Assembly: GCF_035982055.1 (NCBI RefSeq)
Contig: NZ_CP108427.1
Span: 5,579,001 to 5,643,000 of the forward strand
Length of the DNA stretch: 64,000 nucleotides
Source: Streptomyces sp. NBC_01288
GTDB taxonomy: Bacteria; Actinomycetota; Actinomycetes; Streptomycetales; Streptomycetaceae
Direction: 5' to 3'
Positions 1-9,004 of this stretch are shown piece by piece. A program made the position numbers and the translations under genes. Position 1 is the first letter of the stretch. Every line of letters begins with the position of its first letter. A model generated the notes under the pieces. It was not told the origin of the DNA. It worked only from the letters and a program-made list of their open reading frames with translations, and did no database searches.

Positions 1-627
1 TGCGCGGGCGACAGCGAGGCCTGCGGCTCCGGCGCCGACGACTCCGATGCCGGAGACGAGGAGCAGGATCAGGGCCAGTTCGTTGAGCGTGTTCTGGGTG
101 CCGTTGAGGGGTACCGCGACCAGGAGCCCGACATTGGGCCCGACAGCCCCGGAGGTCGTGGTGGTGGGGGACACGAAGCGCGTCATCACGCGTACCTCGT
201 TGCCGTCCGTGTCCGTGCCGTTGCGGTAGTAGACCCGGTTCTCGATCGCGTTCTTGATCTCGTCCTTGTCGGCCTGGGTGACCTTGACCACTCCCGTGGA
301 GTCACCTGAGACGCAGACCTTTCCTTTCTCCGTGACCACCTGGGAGTAGGAGTTCCGGACGATGAAACCGTTGTTGGTCTGCGGGACCGTCTCCGAACAG
401 TTGAGGAGGGCGGACTGGACCTGCGGGATCTGACCGGGCCCCCTCATCGCCGACCTCTGCAGGTCGTTGTCCAACTGCTCGTACAACTTCCCCTGCACGA
501 TGAACCAACAGGTCACCGAAACCGCCGCCACCCCGAACGCCACCGCCGCCGCGACCAGCATCGCCAGCCGTGACCGGATCGGCAGTGTCCGGAACCGGTG
601 CAGGAACCGGTCGAGGACCTTCTTCAC
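1..627 (-). CDS. Sensor histidine kinase, N-terminal part (runs off window)
   Basis: This is the N-terminal 209 codons of a membrane sensor kinase; the catalytic part lies outside the window. A first membrane segment lies near residues 13-33 (MLVAAAVAFGVAAVSV region). It is followed by an extracytoplasmic domain of about 130 residues and a second membrane segment (LALILLLVSGIGVVGAGAA) close to the window edge. The GTG start at 627 overlaps the stop of the response-regulator gene by four bases (GTGA), so the two are translationally coupled. The gene order matches the two-component pair next to the protease gene upstream of glnR in S. coelicolor. The signal sensed is unknown. Confidence 0.85.
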   Translation of the reverse strand, partial: MKKVLDRFLHRFRTLPIRSRLAMLVAAAVAFGVAAVSVTCWFIVQGKLYEQLDNDLQRSAMRGPGQIPQVQSALLNCSETVPQTNNGFIVRNSYSQVVTEKGKVCVSGDSTGVVKVTQADKDEIKNAIENRVYYRNGTDTDGNEVRVMTRFVSPTTTTSGAVGPNVGLLVAVPLNGTQNTLNELALILLLVSGIGVVGAGAAGLAVARA

Positions 628-1361
628 TCCGCGCCACCCTGCCGCAGCACATACCCCACACCACGAACCGTGTGCACAAGCCGAGGCTCGCCCCCGGCTT
701 CCGTCTTCCGGCGCAGGTACATCACGTACACATCAAGGGAGTTGGAGGACGGCTCGAAGTCGAAGCCCCAGACCGCCTTGAGGATCTGCTCGCGGGTGAG
801 GACCTGCCGGGGATGCGCCAGGAACATCTCCAACAGCGTGAACTCCGTGCGGGTCAGCTCGACTTGGCGGCCGTTCCGCGTCACCTCACGGGTCGCGAGG
901 TCCATGCGGAGGTCGGCGAAGGTGAGGGAGTCGTCCTCGGGGGCGTTCCCGGCGGCGGCTGCCGCCGCGTACGAGCTGCGGCGGAGCAACGCCCTTACCC
1001 GCGCGAAGAGTTCGTCGAGTTCGAAGGGCTTGACCAGGTAGTCGTCGGCGCCCGCGTCGAGGCCGGTGACGCGGTCGCCGACCGTGTCGCGGGCCGTCAG
1101 CATCAGGATCGGGGTCGTCGTGCCGGCGCCCCGCATCCGGCGGGCCGCCGTCAGGCCGTCCATGCGCGGCATCTGGATGTCGAGGACGACCAGGTCGGGC
1201 TGGTACGCGGTCGCCTTCTCCAGCGCGTCCGCGCCGTCGACGGCGACCTCGGTGTCGTACCCCTCGAACGCGAGGCTGCGCTGGAGTGCTTCGCGTACCG
1301 CCGGCTCGTCGTCGACGATCAGGATGCGCTGGGTGTCACGGTCGCCTTCGGCGGGGCTCAT
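624..1361 (-). CDS. OmpR/PhoB-family response regulator
   Basis: A two-domain response regulator of 245 residues. The receiver begins RILIVDDEPAVREAL, with the phospho-acceptor Asp in LVVLDIQMPRMDG, Thr in MLTARD and Lys in DYLVKPF. A winged-helix DNA-binding domain follows (LTRTEFTLLEMFLAHP, then VYVMYLRRKTE and VRGVGYVLR). I chose ATG 1361 over an upstream start because homologues begin just before the receiver. It is the partner of the kinase that overlaps its stop. Its targets are not visible in the sequence. The protease gene next to it may belong to the regulon, but that is only inferred from proximity. Confidence 0.92.
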   Translation of the reverse strand: MSPAEGDRDTQRILIVDDEPAVREALQRSLAFEGYDTEVAVDGADALEKATAYQPDLVVLDIQMPRMDGLTAARRMRGAGTTTPILMLTARDTVGDRVTGLDAGADDYLVKPFELDELFARVRALLRRSSYAAAAAAGNAPEDDSLTFADLRMDLATREVTRNGRQVELTRTEFTLLEMFLAHPRQVLTREQILKAVWGFDFEPSSNSLDVYVMYLRRKTEAGGEPRLVHTVRGVGYVLRQGGAE

Positions 1362-1498
1362 GGCTGGATTCCTCGGGTGCGGTGGGACGGGGAGACAACG
1401 ATCGGCTGGTCGCAATCAGCCTCGCATGTTTCCCGGCCGGTGCGTGAAGAGGGGAGGAAGTGAGAAAAAGGGTGAGATCGGCTTCCCCTGTCTCCGGC

Positions 1499-1705
1499 TC
1501 AGCCTCGCATCGTCTGGAGGCGGTTCAGCGGCACCTTGCGGTGGTGCGGACGGGCCGCGCTGGTCCGCAGCCCCATCAGCTCCGGGACGGGTGCCACCTC
1601 GGGCGCCCGCGCCGCCGGCGCGTGCAGTTCGTACGCCACCCCGAGGGCCAGGCCGAGACCGGCCGCTCCGGTGTCGGTCACCGTGTGCGAAACCTGCTTG
1701 ATCAT
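1499..1705 (-). CDS. Small hypothetical protein (68 aa)
   Basis: I do not recognise this protein. It starts MIKQVSHTVTDTG, has an alanine/glycine-rich mildly hydrophobic stretch around residues 14-25, and ends in a basic tail (RPHHRKVPLNRLQTMRG). The start ATG at 1705 has a plausible purine-rich ribosome site (GGGAG) six bases upstream. It lies 35 bases downstream of the HtrA-like gene on the same strand and may be the last gene of that transcript. It is too short to exclude chance, but the codon pattern fits the genome. Confidence 0.5.
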   Translation of the reverse strand: MIKQVSHTVTDTGAAGLGLALGVAYELHAPAARAPEVAPVPELMGLRTSAARPHHRKVPLNRLQTMRG

Positions 1706-1740
1706 GACGTACTCCCTACTTGGTTCGTGTGGGGCAGTGC

Positions 1741-3015
1741 TTAGCTGTCGGAACCGCCCGCCCGCAGCGAAGCCAGGTCCGCCTTGACGGTGTTGATCGG
1801 GATGGCGAAGCCGATGCCGATGTTTCCGGCCTCGGACGACGAGGACGAGGAGTCCGAACTGGACGAGTACATCGCGGAGTTGATGCCGATGATGTTGCCG
1901 TTCGCGTCGATCAGGGCGCCGCCGGAGTTGCCGGGGTTGAGGGCCGCGTCGGTCTGGATCGCCTTGTACGTCGTCGTGGACGAACCGGTGTCGCCGTTGA
2001 ACTGCTGGCCGCCGAACTGGAACGGCCACTGGCCGCTGCCGCCGCTCGAATCCGAACCCTGGCTCTGGCTCTCGTCGGTCGAGACGGTCACGTCACGGTT
2101 CAGGGCGGAGACGATGCCGCTGGTGACCGTGCCGGTCAGGCCCTCGGGGGAGCCGATCGCGACGACCGTGTCGCCGATCTGGACGCCGGCGGAGTTGCCG
2201 AGGGTGGCCTTCTTCAGGCCGGAGGCGTTCTCCAGCTTGAGGAGCGCGAGGTCCTTCTTGCTGTCGGTGCCGACGACCTTCGCGGTGTACGACTTGCCGT
2301 CACTCGTCTTGACCTTGATGGACGAGGCGCCGGAGACGACGTGGTTGTTGGTGACGATCTGGCCGTCGGTCGTGATGATCACGCCGGCGCCGGTCGACGA
2401 ACCGTTGCTGAGGGTGGCCTCGACCTCGACCACGCTCGGGCTGACGGTCGCGGCGATCGTGGCGACGTCGCCCTTCTTGCTGGAGGGCACGACGGCGGTG
2501 GTGGTGCTGGAGGTGGCGACGGTGTCCTTGCCGGTCAGCTCCTGGAAGGCGTACGCCGTGCCGCCGCCGACGGCCGCCGCGACGATCGCCACGGCGGCGA
2601 GCAGCGCGAACGGACCCCGGGTGCGCTTCTTCGGCTTGGGCGCCTCGCCCTGGACGTGGGTGAGGAGAGCGGTGTCGCCGCCGCCGTGACCGCCGCCGCC
2701 GTCGGCGGCGAGAGCCCCGCCGTCACCGGCGCCGTAGCCGTCACCGCCGCCGTACGCTCCGCCGTCGGCGCCGAAGGCGGCCTGCGGGGCGGGCGAGGGG
2801 GCGGGAGTCTGGGTCGGCCACGCGGGAGCGGCCGGCTGCTGAACCTGCTGTACGGGCTGCACCGGCTGAGCCTGCTGCACCGGCGGCTGGTAGGCCGGCG
2901 GGGGCGGCCACTCCGGGTTCACGGGAGAAGAGGCGTGCTGCTGCTGGGGGTACGCCTGCGGCTGGTCGCCCTGGGGGGTCTCGTACTCGCCGCTGCGGCG
3001 GAAGCTCTCGGTCAT
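1741..3015 (-). CDS. HtrA/DegP-like S1C serine protease, membrane-anchored, no PDZ domain
   Basis: A 424-residue trypsin-like protease with a Gln/Pro-rich cytoplasmic N-terminus (residues 1-130) and one membrane segment near 134-157. An extracytoplasmic S1C domain follows, with the complete catalytic triad visible: His225 in TNNHVV, Asp255 in KKDLALLK and Ser364 in NPGNSGGAL. Serine-rich loops interrupt the domain at about 312-330 and 384-394. The protein stops 15 residues after the last protease strand, so the C-terminal PDZ domain usual in HtrA proteins is absent. The likely role is envelope protein quality control. The adjacent two-component pair may regulate it, which is inferred from position. 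Confidence 0.9.
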   Translation of the reverse strand: MTESFRRSGEYETPQGDQPQAYPQQQHASSPVNPEWPPPPAYQPPVQQAQPVQPVQQVQQPAAPAWPTQTPAPSPAPQAAFGADGGAYGGGDGYGAGDGGALAADGGGGHGGGDTALLTHVQGEAPKPKKRTRGPFALLAAVAIVAAAVGGGTAYAFQELTGKDTVATSSTTTAVVPSSKKGDVATIAATVSPSVVEVEATLSNGSSTGAGVIITTDGQIVTNNHVVSGASSIKVKTSDGKSYTAKVVGTDSKKDLALLKLENASGLKKATLGNSAGVQIGDTVVAIGSPEGLTGTVTSGIVSALNRDVTVSTDESQSQGSDSSGGSGQWPFQFGGQQFNGDTGSSTTTYKAIQTDAALNPGNSGGALIDANGNIIGINSAMYSSSSDSSSSSSEAGNIGIGFAIPINTVKADLASLRAGGSDS

Positions 3016-3190
3016 GGAACAGAGCCTGTCGCGCGATCATGAGAGGTACCTGAGTCCCCGCTGAGAAGCCCGACAGAACCTCGTATGCCCGATATAAAGA
3101 CGCCGGAGCCCTGCAAACTCGGGGATTCCTGCGAACCCTGTGACCGCAGAGGCGAACCCGCTGACCTCTCCAACACAGGCCCGCAAAACC

Positions 3191-3259
3191 AGCCCGTCCG
3201 GCGTTTGAGGACGAGCCCCCTTCAGGGCCGATACGGGGGCCCGGGGGCAGAGCCCCCGG
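3191..3259. repeat. Dispersed intergenic repeat, copy 1 (GCCCGTCCGGCGTTTGAGGA type)
   Basis: The stretch begins AGCCCGTCCGGCGTTTGAGG and is followed by a G-rich/C-rich hairpin (GGGGGC...GCCCCC). The same 25-base head recurs at 25256-25280, also followed by a G/C hairpin. Both copies are intergenic. This sequence is familiar as a common intergenic repeat in Streptomyces genomes; its function is not settled. The whole 3016-3306 gap holds nothing else I can name. Confidence 0.7.
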
Positions 3260-3306
3260 CAACGGACCCGCGGCCGAACGGCGTCAGGTCCTCGCAGCCG
3301 AAGACC

Positions 3307-4332
3307 TCAGCCCTCGCACCCACACGACTGCCGTATCACCAGCCGCGACGGAAACACCTTCAGTCGCTCGCGCCGAGACCCCGCCACTCGCAGGCCGTCG
3401 TCGAGGACGAGGTCCACCGCCGCGCGGGCCATCGCCGGGCGGTCCGATGCGATCGTTGTCAGCTTCGGGTCGGCCAGGGCCGCTTCCTTGATGTCGTCGA
3501 AGCCGATGACACCCAGCTCGCGCGGTACGTCGATGCGCAGCTCGCGCGCGGCCCGCAGCAGGCCGATCGCCTGGTCGTCGGTGGAGCAGAAGATCGCGGG
3601 GGGACGGCGGGGCCCGGCGAGGATGCCGAGGGCGACCTGGTAGGCGTCGTAGCGGTTGTACGGGGCCTCGAAGAGGCGGCCCTCGGTCGGCAGGCCGGCC
3701 TCGGTCATCGCGCGCCGCCAGCCCTCGACGTGGTCGGAGACCGGGTCACCGACGGACGGCGTCTCCGCCGTACCGCCCATACAGGCGACGTATTCGTAGC
3801 CGTGCTCAAGGAGGTGGCGGACGGCCAGCTGGGCGCCGCCCAGGTCGTCCGTGACGACCGCCACGTCGTCGATCGCCTCGGGGCGTTCGTGCAGGAGGAC
3901 GACGCGGGCGTCCCACGCCTCGATCTCGGCGGCCGCGTTGTCGTTCAGCGCGTGGCTGACGAGGATCAGGCCGGAGACCCGCATCCCGAGGAACGCGCGC
4001 AGATAGTGGACCTCGCGCTCGCCCACGTAGTCGGAGTTGCCGACCAGCACCATCTTTCCGCGCTCGGACGCGGCCTGTTCGACCGCGTGCGCCATCTCCC
4101 CGAAGAAGGGCTGGCGCGCGTCCGGCACGATCAGGCCTATGAGGTCCGTACGCCGCGACGCCATGGCCTGGGCCACCCGGTCGGGTCGGTACCCCAGTTC
4201 CTTGATCGCGGCGAGGACACGCTCGCGCGTGGCCGGGGCAACCGGCCGGGGTCCGTTGTTGATGACATAGCTGACAACGGCGGTCGAAGTACCCGCCAGC
4301 CGCGCCACATCATCCCGAGTCACCTTGGCCAC
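3307..4332 (-). CDS. LacI-family transcriptional regulator
   Basis: A 341-residue LacI-type repressor. The helix-turn-helix is at the extreme N-terminus (VTRDDVARLAGTSTAVVSYV, residues 4-23), followed by the hinge region YRPDRVAQAMASRRTDLIGL. A periplasmic-binding-protein-like effector domain then runs to the end, including the characteristic FCSTDDQAIGLL and GVIGFDDIKEAALADP stretches. It sits alone between the protease gene and glnR, all on the same strand. The sugar or other ligand cannot be told from sequence, and no transport operon is adjacent. Confidence 0.93.
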   Translation of the reverse strand: MAKVTRDDVARLAGTSTAVVSYVINNGPRPVAPATRERVLAAIKELGYRPDRVAQAMASRRTDLIGLIVPDARQPFFGEMAHAVEQAASERGKMVLVGNSDYVGEREVHYLRAFLGMRVSGLILVSHALNDNAAAEIEAWDARVVLLHERPEAIDDVAVVTDDLGGAQLAVRHLLEHGYEYVACMGGTAETPSVGDPVSDHVEGWRRAMTEAGLPTEGRLFEAPYNRYDAYQVALGILAGPRRPPAIFCSTDDQAIGLLRAARELRIDVPRELGVIGFDDIKEAALADPKLTTIASDRPAMARAAVDLVLDDGLRVAGSRRERLKVFPSRLVIRQSCGCEG

Positions 4333-4450
4333 GCGCGGAGTCTACGCGGATGGACCCGCTCTGGGCAGGGCGTTTCGAAGCTTCTCTCAGCTTCCGCGCA
4401 CCATCTCCGCGCGGAGCCGACACCGAGAAGCGGCGCCCTGCCCGGAACGG

Positions 4451-5251
4451 TTACGCCTCGGCCGGGATCTCGGCGGCGTCCAGCGCGGCCGAATCGGCCG
4501 TACCGTCCGCATCCTCCGGCTTTGCGTCGGCGATGGCAGCGCTTGCCTTGAGCTTGGCCTCGTCGCCGCCCCGGTCACCCTTCTCCGGGGTAACGAATCG
4601 ATAACCGACGTTCCGGACGGTCCCGATCAGCGACTCGTGCTCGACTCCGAGCTTCGCGCGCAGCCGTCGTACGTGGACGTCGACCGTGCGCGTGCCGCCG
4701 AAGTAGTCGTAGCCCCAGACCTCCTGGAGCAGCTGGGCGCGCGTGAAGACGCGGCCCGGGTGCTGGGCGAGGTACTTGAGGAGCTCGAACTCCTTGAAGG
4801 TCAGGTCGAGGACCCGGCCCTTGAGCTTGGCGGAGTACGTCGCCTCGTCCACGGAGAGGTCGCCGTTGCGGATCTCCATGGGGGAGTCGTCGTTGACGAT
4901 CTGCTGGCGGCCCATGGCCAGGCGCAGTCGCGCCTCGACCTCGGCGGGGCCCGCCGTGTCGAGCAGGACGTCGTCGATGCCCCAGTCGGCGGTGACGGCC
5001 GCGAGGCCGCCCTCGGTGACGACGAGGATGAGCGGACAGCCCGGACCGGTGGACCGGAGGAGCTGACACAGGCTGCGCACCTGGGGCAGGTCGCGGCGGC
5101 CGTCGATCAGGATGACGTCGGCACCTGGGGTGTCGACGAGAGCGGGGCCTTCCGCCGGTGCCACGCGCACGTTGTGCAGCAGCAGGCCAAGGGCCGGAAG
5201 CACCTCCGTAGACGGCTGGAGGGCATTGGTCAGGAGCAGCAGAGAACTCAT
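4451..5251 (-). CDS. glnR: GlnR, global nitrogen regulator (OmpR-type)
   Basis: A 266-residue orphan response regulator whose sequence I recognise as GlnR: it starts MSSLLLLTNALQPSTEVLPA. An atypical receiver (residues 1-120) is followed by a winged-helix domain (FKEFELLKYLAQHPGRVF, WGYDYFGGTRTVDVHVRRLR, GTVRNVGYRFV). The C-terminal tail is alanine/glutamate-rich. GlnR controls ammonium assimilation genes such as glnA, glnII and amtB in Streptomyces. ATG 5251 is preceded by a strong AGGAGG site and gives the usual length of about 267 codons; longer in-frame starts are rejected. There is no partner kinase beside it, as expected. Confidence 0.95.
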   Translation of the reverse strand: MSSLLLLTNALQPSTEVLPALGLLLHNVRVAPAEGPALVDTPGADVILIDGRRDLPQVRSLCQLLRSTGPGCPLILVVTEGGLAAVTADWGIDDVLLDTAGPAEVEARLRLAMGRQQIVNDDSPMEIRNGDLSVDEATYSAKLKGRVLDLTFKEFELLKYLAQHPGRVFTRAQLLQEVWGYDYFGGTRTVDVHVRRLRAKLGVEHESLIGTVRNVGYRFVTPEKGDRGGDEAKLKASAAIADAKPEDADGTADSAALDAAEIPAEA

Positions 5252-5454
5252 ATGTCTGGTTCCTCCTCGGTCCCTGCGAGGACGTATGCGGCACTGCGGC
5301 ATTGCGGCGATGCTCTGTGATCCCGGGGGCTCTGTATCGCCTACGGCCACCTGCGGTTTCCCGTGGCGTACCGCTTCGTATACAACGCTCCCGGAAGCAC
5401 AAAAGGACCCGGGGGCTTCGCTGCCCGAGTCCTCTGTCCAGCAGAATAGCCCAC

Positions 5455-6339
5455 ATGAGCGCTGGTACGGCAGGTCATGTGGCACGATCCACCGTTCGTC
5501 CGAACTCTGAGACGATCAGACGTACACCTTTGCGGACGTTTCTGCACACCGACGACGGGGTGACGATCGATTCCGTATACGAACCGGGGGCGTCCGTATA
5601 CGACGCCTCCCGGTCACCTTCCGGTGATCCGGTGTTCGTCGTGGCGCACGGTTTCACGGGCGATGTGGACAAGCCACATGTACGCCGGGTCGCCGAGGCG
5701 TTCCTCCAGTACGGGGCCGTGGTCACCTTCTCCTTCCGGGGCCACGGCGCCTCCGGCGGACGCTCCACCGTCGGCGACCGCGAGGTGCTCGATCTGGCGG
5801 CGGCGGTCGCCTGGGCGCGCGAGCAGGGGCACGCGCGGGTGGTCACCGTCGGCTTCTCGATGGGCGGTTCGGTGGTGCTGCGGCACGCGGCGCTCTACGG
5901 CTCGCAGGCGCACGCCGACGGCCGGAGGCGCGAGGGGCGCACAGAAGCGCACACGGACGCGGTGGTTTCCGTGAGTGCGCCGGCCCGCTGGTACTACAGA
6001 GGGACGGCCCCCATGCGCAAGCTGCACTGGCTGGTGACCCGCCCCGAGGGCCGGCTGGTCGGCCGCTACGCCCTCAACACCCGTATCCACCACCGCGATT
6101 GGGACCCGGTCCCGCTCTCCCCGGTCGAGGCGGTCCCGCGCATCGCGCCGACCCCGCTCCTCATCGTGCACGGCGACCGCGACGGCTACTTCCCCGTCGA
6201 CCACCCCCGCATGCTGGCCGACGCCGCCGGTGACCAGGCCGAACTCTGGCTGGAGCCGGGCATGGGCCACGCCGAGCACGCGGCCGCGGACGACCTGCTG
6301 GCCCGCATCGGGCGCTGGGGCAATTCACAGGACGGCTAG
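5455..6339 (+). CDS. Alpha/beta-fold hydrolase
   Basis: A protein of 294 residues with an alpha/beta-hydrolase core: an oxyanion-region VVAHGFTGDVDKP, the nucleophile elbow VGFSMGGSVVL (GxSxG serine), a late LLIVHGDRDGYFP carrying the acid, and the catalytic histidine in PGMGHAEHA. No signal peptide is visible, so it is probably cytoplasmic. Substrate unknown. ATG 5455 was chosen because homologues begin near MSAGTAGHV; the AATAGC just upstream may be a -10 for a leaderless transcript. It is divergent from glnR and followed by the moaD-like gene. Confidence 0.85.
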   Translation: MSAGTAGHVARSTVRPNSETIRRTPLRTFLHTDDGVTIDSVYEPGASVYDASRSPSGDPVFVVAHGFTGDVDKPHVRRVAEAFLQYGAVVTFSFRGHGASGGRSTVGDREVLDLAAAVAWAREQGHARVVTVGFSMGGSVVLRHAALYGSQAHADGRRREGRTEAHTDAVVSVSAPARWYYRGTAPMRKLHWLVTRPEGRLVGRYALNTRIHHRDWDPVPLSPVEAVPRIAPTPLLIVHGDRDGYFPVDHPRMLADAAGDQAELWLEPGMGHAEHAAADDLLARIGRWGNSQDG

Positions 6340-6394
6340 CCTGACGGTGTTGACGCCCGATCCGTCGACACCGGTCTACCGAGGAAGCGAGCAC

Positions 6395-6649
6395 ATGCCA
6401 AAGGTCACGGTGCGCTACTGGGCCGCCGCGAAGGCCGCGGCCGGCATCGCCGAGGAGCCGTACGACGCGGTCACCCTCGCCGACGCCCTCGCCGCCGTCC
6501 GCGAGCGACACCCCGGGGAACTCGCCCGCGTACTGCTGCGATGCTCGTTCCTCGTCGACGGTGATCCCGTGGGCACCCGCGGACATGAGACGGTACGGCT
6601 GGCCGAGGGCGGCACGGTCGAGGTGCTCCCGCCGTTCGCAGGAGGATGA
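6395..6649 (+). CDS. MoaD/ThiS-family sulfur-carrier protein
   Basis: An 84-residue beta-grasp protein (MPKVTVRYWAAAKAAAG...) ending in the diglycine PPFAGG typical of MoaD/ThiS. In this family the C-terminal Gly is adenylated and thiocarboxylated to donate sulfur for molybdopterin or related synthesis. No other molybdopterin genes are adjacent, so the pathway assignment is by family only. Its stop overlaps the start of the next gene by four bases (ATGA). A GAGGAAG site precedes the ATG. Confidence 0.85.
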   Translation: MPKVTVRYWAAAKAAAGIAEEPYDAVTLADALAAVRERHPGELARVLLRCSFLVDGDPVGTRGHETVRLAEGGTVEVLPPFAGG

Positions 6650-7779
6650 GCGAAGCGATGAGCAACCAGCCGTACGAGGGCTATGGCGAGGGCTACGACC
6701 CCTACGCCCAGCAACAACAACAGCAGCAACAGCAGCCCCAGCAGGCACGGGCGCAGGCGTGGCCCGGGCATCAGCAGCAGGCGTACGACGATCCGCAGGC
6801 GGCCCAGCAGTACACCCAGCAGTGGCAGGGCCAGACCTGGGACACCCAGGTCCAGCAGACCAGACCCTCCGCGTCCGACCTGGCGTACTTCCCGCCGCAG
6901 AACTACCAGGCGGCACAGCAGAGTCACGACCCCTACGCCCAGCCCGCCGGACCTGAGGTCCCCGAGGCGCAGGCACCCGCCGCAGAGGGTTACGGCCCGC
7001 CCTCCCTCGCCGGCAACACCCGGATCACCGACGCCCAGCGGGCCCGCCTTGAGGGCCGTTCGCCGATCATCGAACCCGGGATGCAGCCGGCCGCCCTCAC
7101 CGCCGTACTGGCGCTCCTCCTCTCCGTCACCGCGCAGGTCGGGTCCTACGCCCTCGTCGTACCGCTCGTCATTCTTCAGGCGGTGACGGCCGCGGGCTGG
7201 TTCCGGCTGAACGGGATGTGGCCTGCGCGGCAGGGCATCGCGCTGGCCTTCGCGGGCGCGCTCGTCGCGGACGTGGCGCTGCTCGCGGCCGGGCGGGAGA
7301 ACGGTCCCGCCGCGATCCTGGGCACCCTGGGTGTCTGGGTCCTGCTCTCCCTCGTCATGCAGCTGCGCTCGCACGCCGACCCGGACACCCGGATCACGGG
7401 CCTGATGGCGACGGTCGCCTCGGCGGCCCTGGCCATCGTCGCGGCCGGTCACCTCGCGGCCGACCCGGACGCGGTGACGGTCGGCGCGGCCGCGGTCGCG
7501 GTGGCGGTCCTGGCCCGCGCGCTGCCGCTGCCGACCGTGGCGTCGGTCGTCGTGTCGCTGCTGGCCGCCGCGGGTGCGGGCATCGCCGTCGGCGGCATGA
7601 CGGGCATGGGCGCGAAGGGCGCGCTGCTCGGCGCGGGCGCGGCGGTCTGCGCGCTGATCGGCCACCGGGTGGCGAGCTACGACTACCCGTCCCGCTTCGT
7701 CCACTTCACGGCCGGCGTGGCCCTCCCGCTCGCGGCGGCGGCCCCCGCGGTGTACCTGCTGGGACGGGCGCTCGTATAG
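6646..7779 (+). CDS. Gln-rich multipass membrane protein, function unknown
   Basis: A protein of 377 residues. The first 120 residues are a low-complexity cytoplasmic region with a run of nine glutamines and repeated PYAQQ/QQYTQQW segments. The rest is hydrophobic, with about seven predicted membrane helices (from PAALTAVLALLLSVTAQVGS to the end AVYLLGRALV). It is translationally coupled to the moaD-like gene. I do not recognise a functional family. Similar Gln-rich-tail membrane proteins are common in Streptomyces next to this moaD homologue. Confidence 0.8.
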   Translation: MSEAMSNQPYEGYGEGYDPYAQQQQQQQQQPQQARAQAWPGHQQQAYDDPQAAQQYTQQWQGQTWDTQVQQTRPSASDLAYFPPQNYQAAQQSHDPYAQPAGPEVPEAQAPAAEGYGPPSLAGNTRITDAQRARLEGRSPIIEPGMQPAALTAVLALLLSVTAQVGSYALVVPLVILQAVTAAGWFRLNGMWPARQGIALAFAGALVADVALLAAGRENGPAAILGTLGVWVLLSLVMQLRSHADPDTRITGLMATVASAALAIVAAGHLAADPDAVTVGAAAVAVAVLARALPLPTVASVVVSLLAAAGAGIAVGGMTGMGAKGALLGAGAAVCALIGHRVASYDYPSRFVHFTAGVALPLAAAAPAVYLLGRALV

Positions 7780-7973
7780 CGCGGGCGGCCAAGTGCCGTG
7801 TCGTAGACGGTAGTTAAGAGAGCCCTGGTGGTTGTCCGAGGCAGTTAAGAGCACTGTCACAGCTGATCGACAATTTCGCGGTACACGCGTCCCGCAGGAC
7901 TACTCTCGCGCTCGGCGGCCATTAGGTCGTCGTACCGCTTTCGTCGACGACCACCAGGTGGGGATCTCCGTAC

Positions 7974-8720
7974 ATGCGTGGGCTACGAATACTTCTGATC
8001 GTCGTGGTGATTCTGGGGGTCCTGTTCGTGGTCGTGGACCGGGTCGCGCTCCACTTCGCCGAGGAGGAGGCCGCGTCCAAGGTGAAGACCAGCGAGAACC
8101 TGGCCAGCACCCCCGACGTCTCCATCAAGGGCTTCCCCTTCCTCACCCAGGTCGCCTCCGGTGAGCTGGACGACGTGGAACTCGGCGTCGGCCAGTACGA
8201 GGCCCCGACCGGCAACACGAGCGCCTCCGGCGGCGCCACCACGATCCGGATCGACGACCTCAAGGCCGACATGAAGGACGTCAAGTTCTCCAGCGGCTAC
8301 AGCTCCGCCACGGCGGCCAGCGCGACGGGCACCGCGAGCATCTCCTACGACCAGTTGCTCAAGGCCGCCAAGTCCGCGCCGACGAGCGTCTTCACCGGTG
8401 TCACGGCCCAGATCGTCAGCCTCTCCGACGGCGGCGACGGCAAGATCAAGGCCGACATGAAGGTCACGGTCACCGGGATCGGGACGACGACGTATCCGGT
8501 GCTCAGCACGGTCACCGTCGTGGGCAACACGGTGAAGGTGCACGCGGACAACCTGCCCAAGCTGGTCGTCGACCTCGCCGACTCCCGGATCCGCTCGATC
8601 ACCGACTTCCAGCAGACGCTCGACCAACTGCCGGGCGGTGTGAAGCTGGACAGTGTGCAGGCCGCGAAGAGCGGTGTGGACATCAAGGTGAAGGGTTCGA
8701 ACGTCAGGCTGGCCGGGTAG
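7974..8720 (+). CDS. DUF2993 (LmeA-like) secreted/anchored protein
   Basis: A 248-residue protein with an N-terminal membrane anchor or signal (LRILLIVVVILGVLFVVVD, residues 4-22) and the DUF2993 hallmark VSIKGFPFLTQVASGELDDV shortly after. In mycobacteria the family member LmeA takes part in lipomannan elongation; in Streptomyces the role is not established. The alternating beta-rich pattern of the remainder fits a BPI/TULIP-like lipid-binding fold, which is inference. It is a single gene with a non-coding stretch of about 190 bases on each side. Confidence 0.82.
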   Translation: MRGLRILLIVVVILGVLFVVVDRVALHFAEEEAASKVKTSENLASTPDVSIKGFPFLTQVASGELDDVELGVGQYEAPTGNTSASGGATTIRIDDLKADMKDVKFSSGYSSATAASATGTASISYDQLLKAAKSAPTSVFTGVTAQIVSLSDGGDGKIKADMKVTVTGIGTTTYPVLSTVTVVGNTVKVHADNLPKLVVDLADSRIRSITDFQQTLDQLPGGVKLDSVQAAKSGVDIKVKGSNVRLAG

Positions 8721-8919
8721 GTCGAGCTCCGGGTGGGCGGTGCCTGTCCGAGGGGCGAGACGGCGATGTCCGTACGGCAGGGGAATTAACGGCCGAGGGG
8801 CCCCGGATTCCCCGCCGTAGGGCCTCCAACGCCTCCCTCGTCTCACATCACGGACGATCGCGTCTCAAAATACGACACACCGGTGACATGCGCCGCGATC
8901 CGTCCCTACGATCGACCTC

Positions 8920-9003
8920 ATGAAGCGCCAGGCGGACGACCTCACGAAGCGGCGGGCAGTGGACCTGTGCCGCGTCGCCGCCATGCTCTGTCGCACTTTC
9001 TGA
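8920..9003 (+). CDS. Cysteine-containing leader peptide upstream of rhodanese gene
   Basis: A 27-residue ORF beginning MKRQADDLTKRRAVDLCRVA and ending MLCRTF, just upstream of the sulfurtransferase gene. Two cysteine codons lie close to the end in LCRVAAMLCR. Peptides with this CRVAAMLCR signature are known as putative leader peptides before sulfur-metabolism genes in actinomycetes. The likely role is cysteine-responsive attenuation: ribosome stalling at the Cys codons would alter folding of the hairpins that follow. No strong ribosome site is seen, and the transcript may be leaderless. Confidence 0.8.
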   Translation: MKRQADDLTKRRAVDLCRVAAMLCRTF

Positions 9004-9004
9004 G

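Noticed and set aside
4363..4443. GGGCAGGGCG / CGCCCTGCCC repeats after glnR as terminator
   Set aside because: The arms are 60 bases apart and could pair by chance in high-GC DNA; too weak to annotate.
6700..6745. CAG/CAA run as a functional repeat element
   Set aside because: It encodes the polyglutamine of the membrane protein and is a simple coding repeat.
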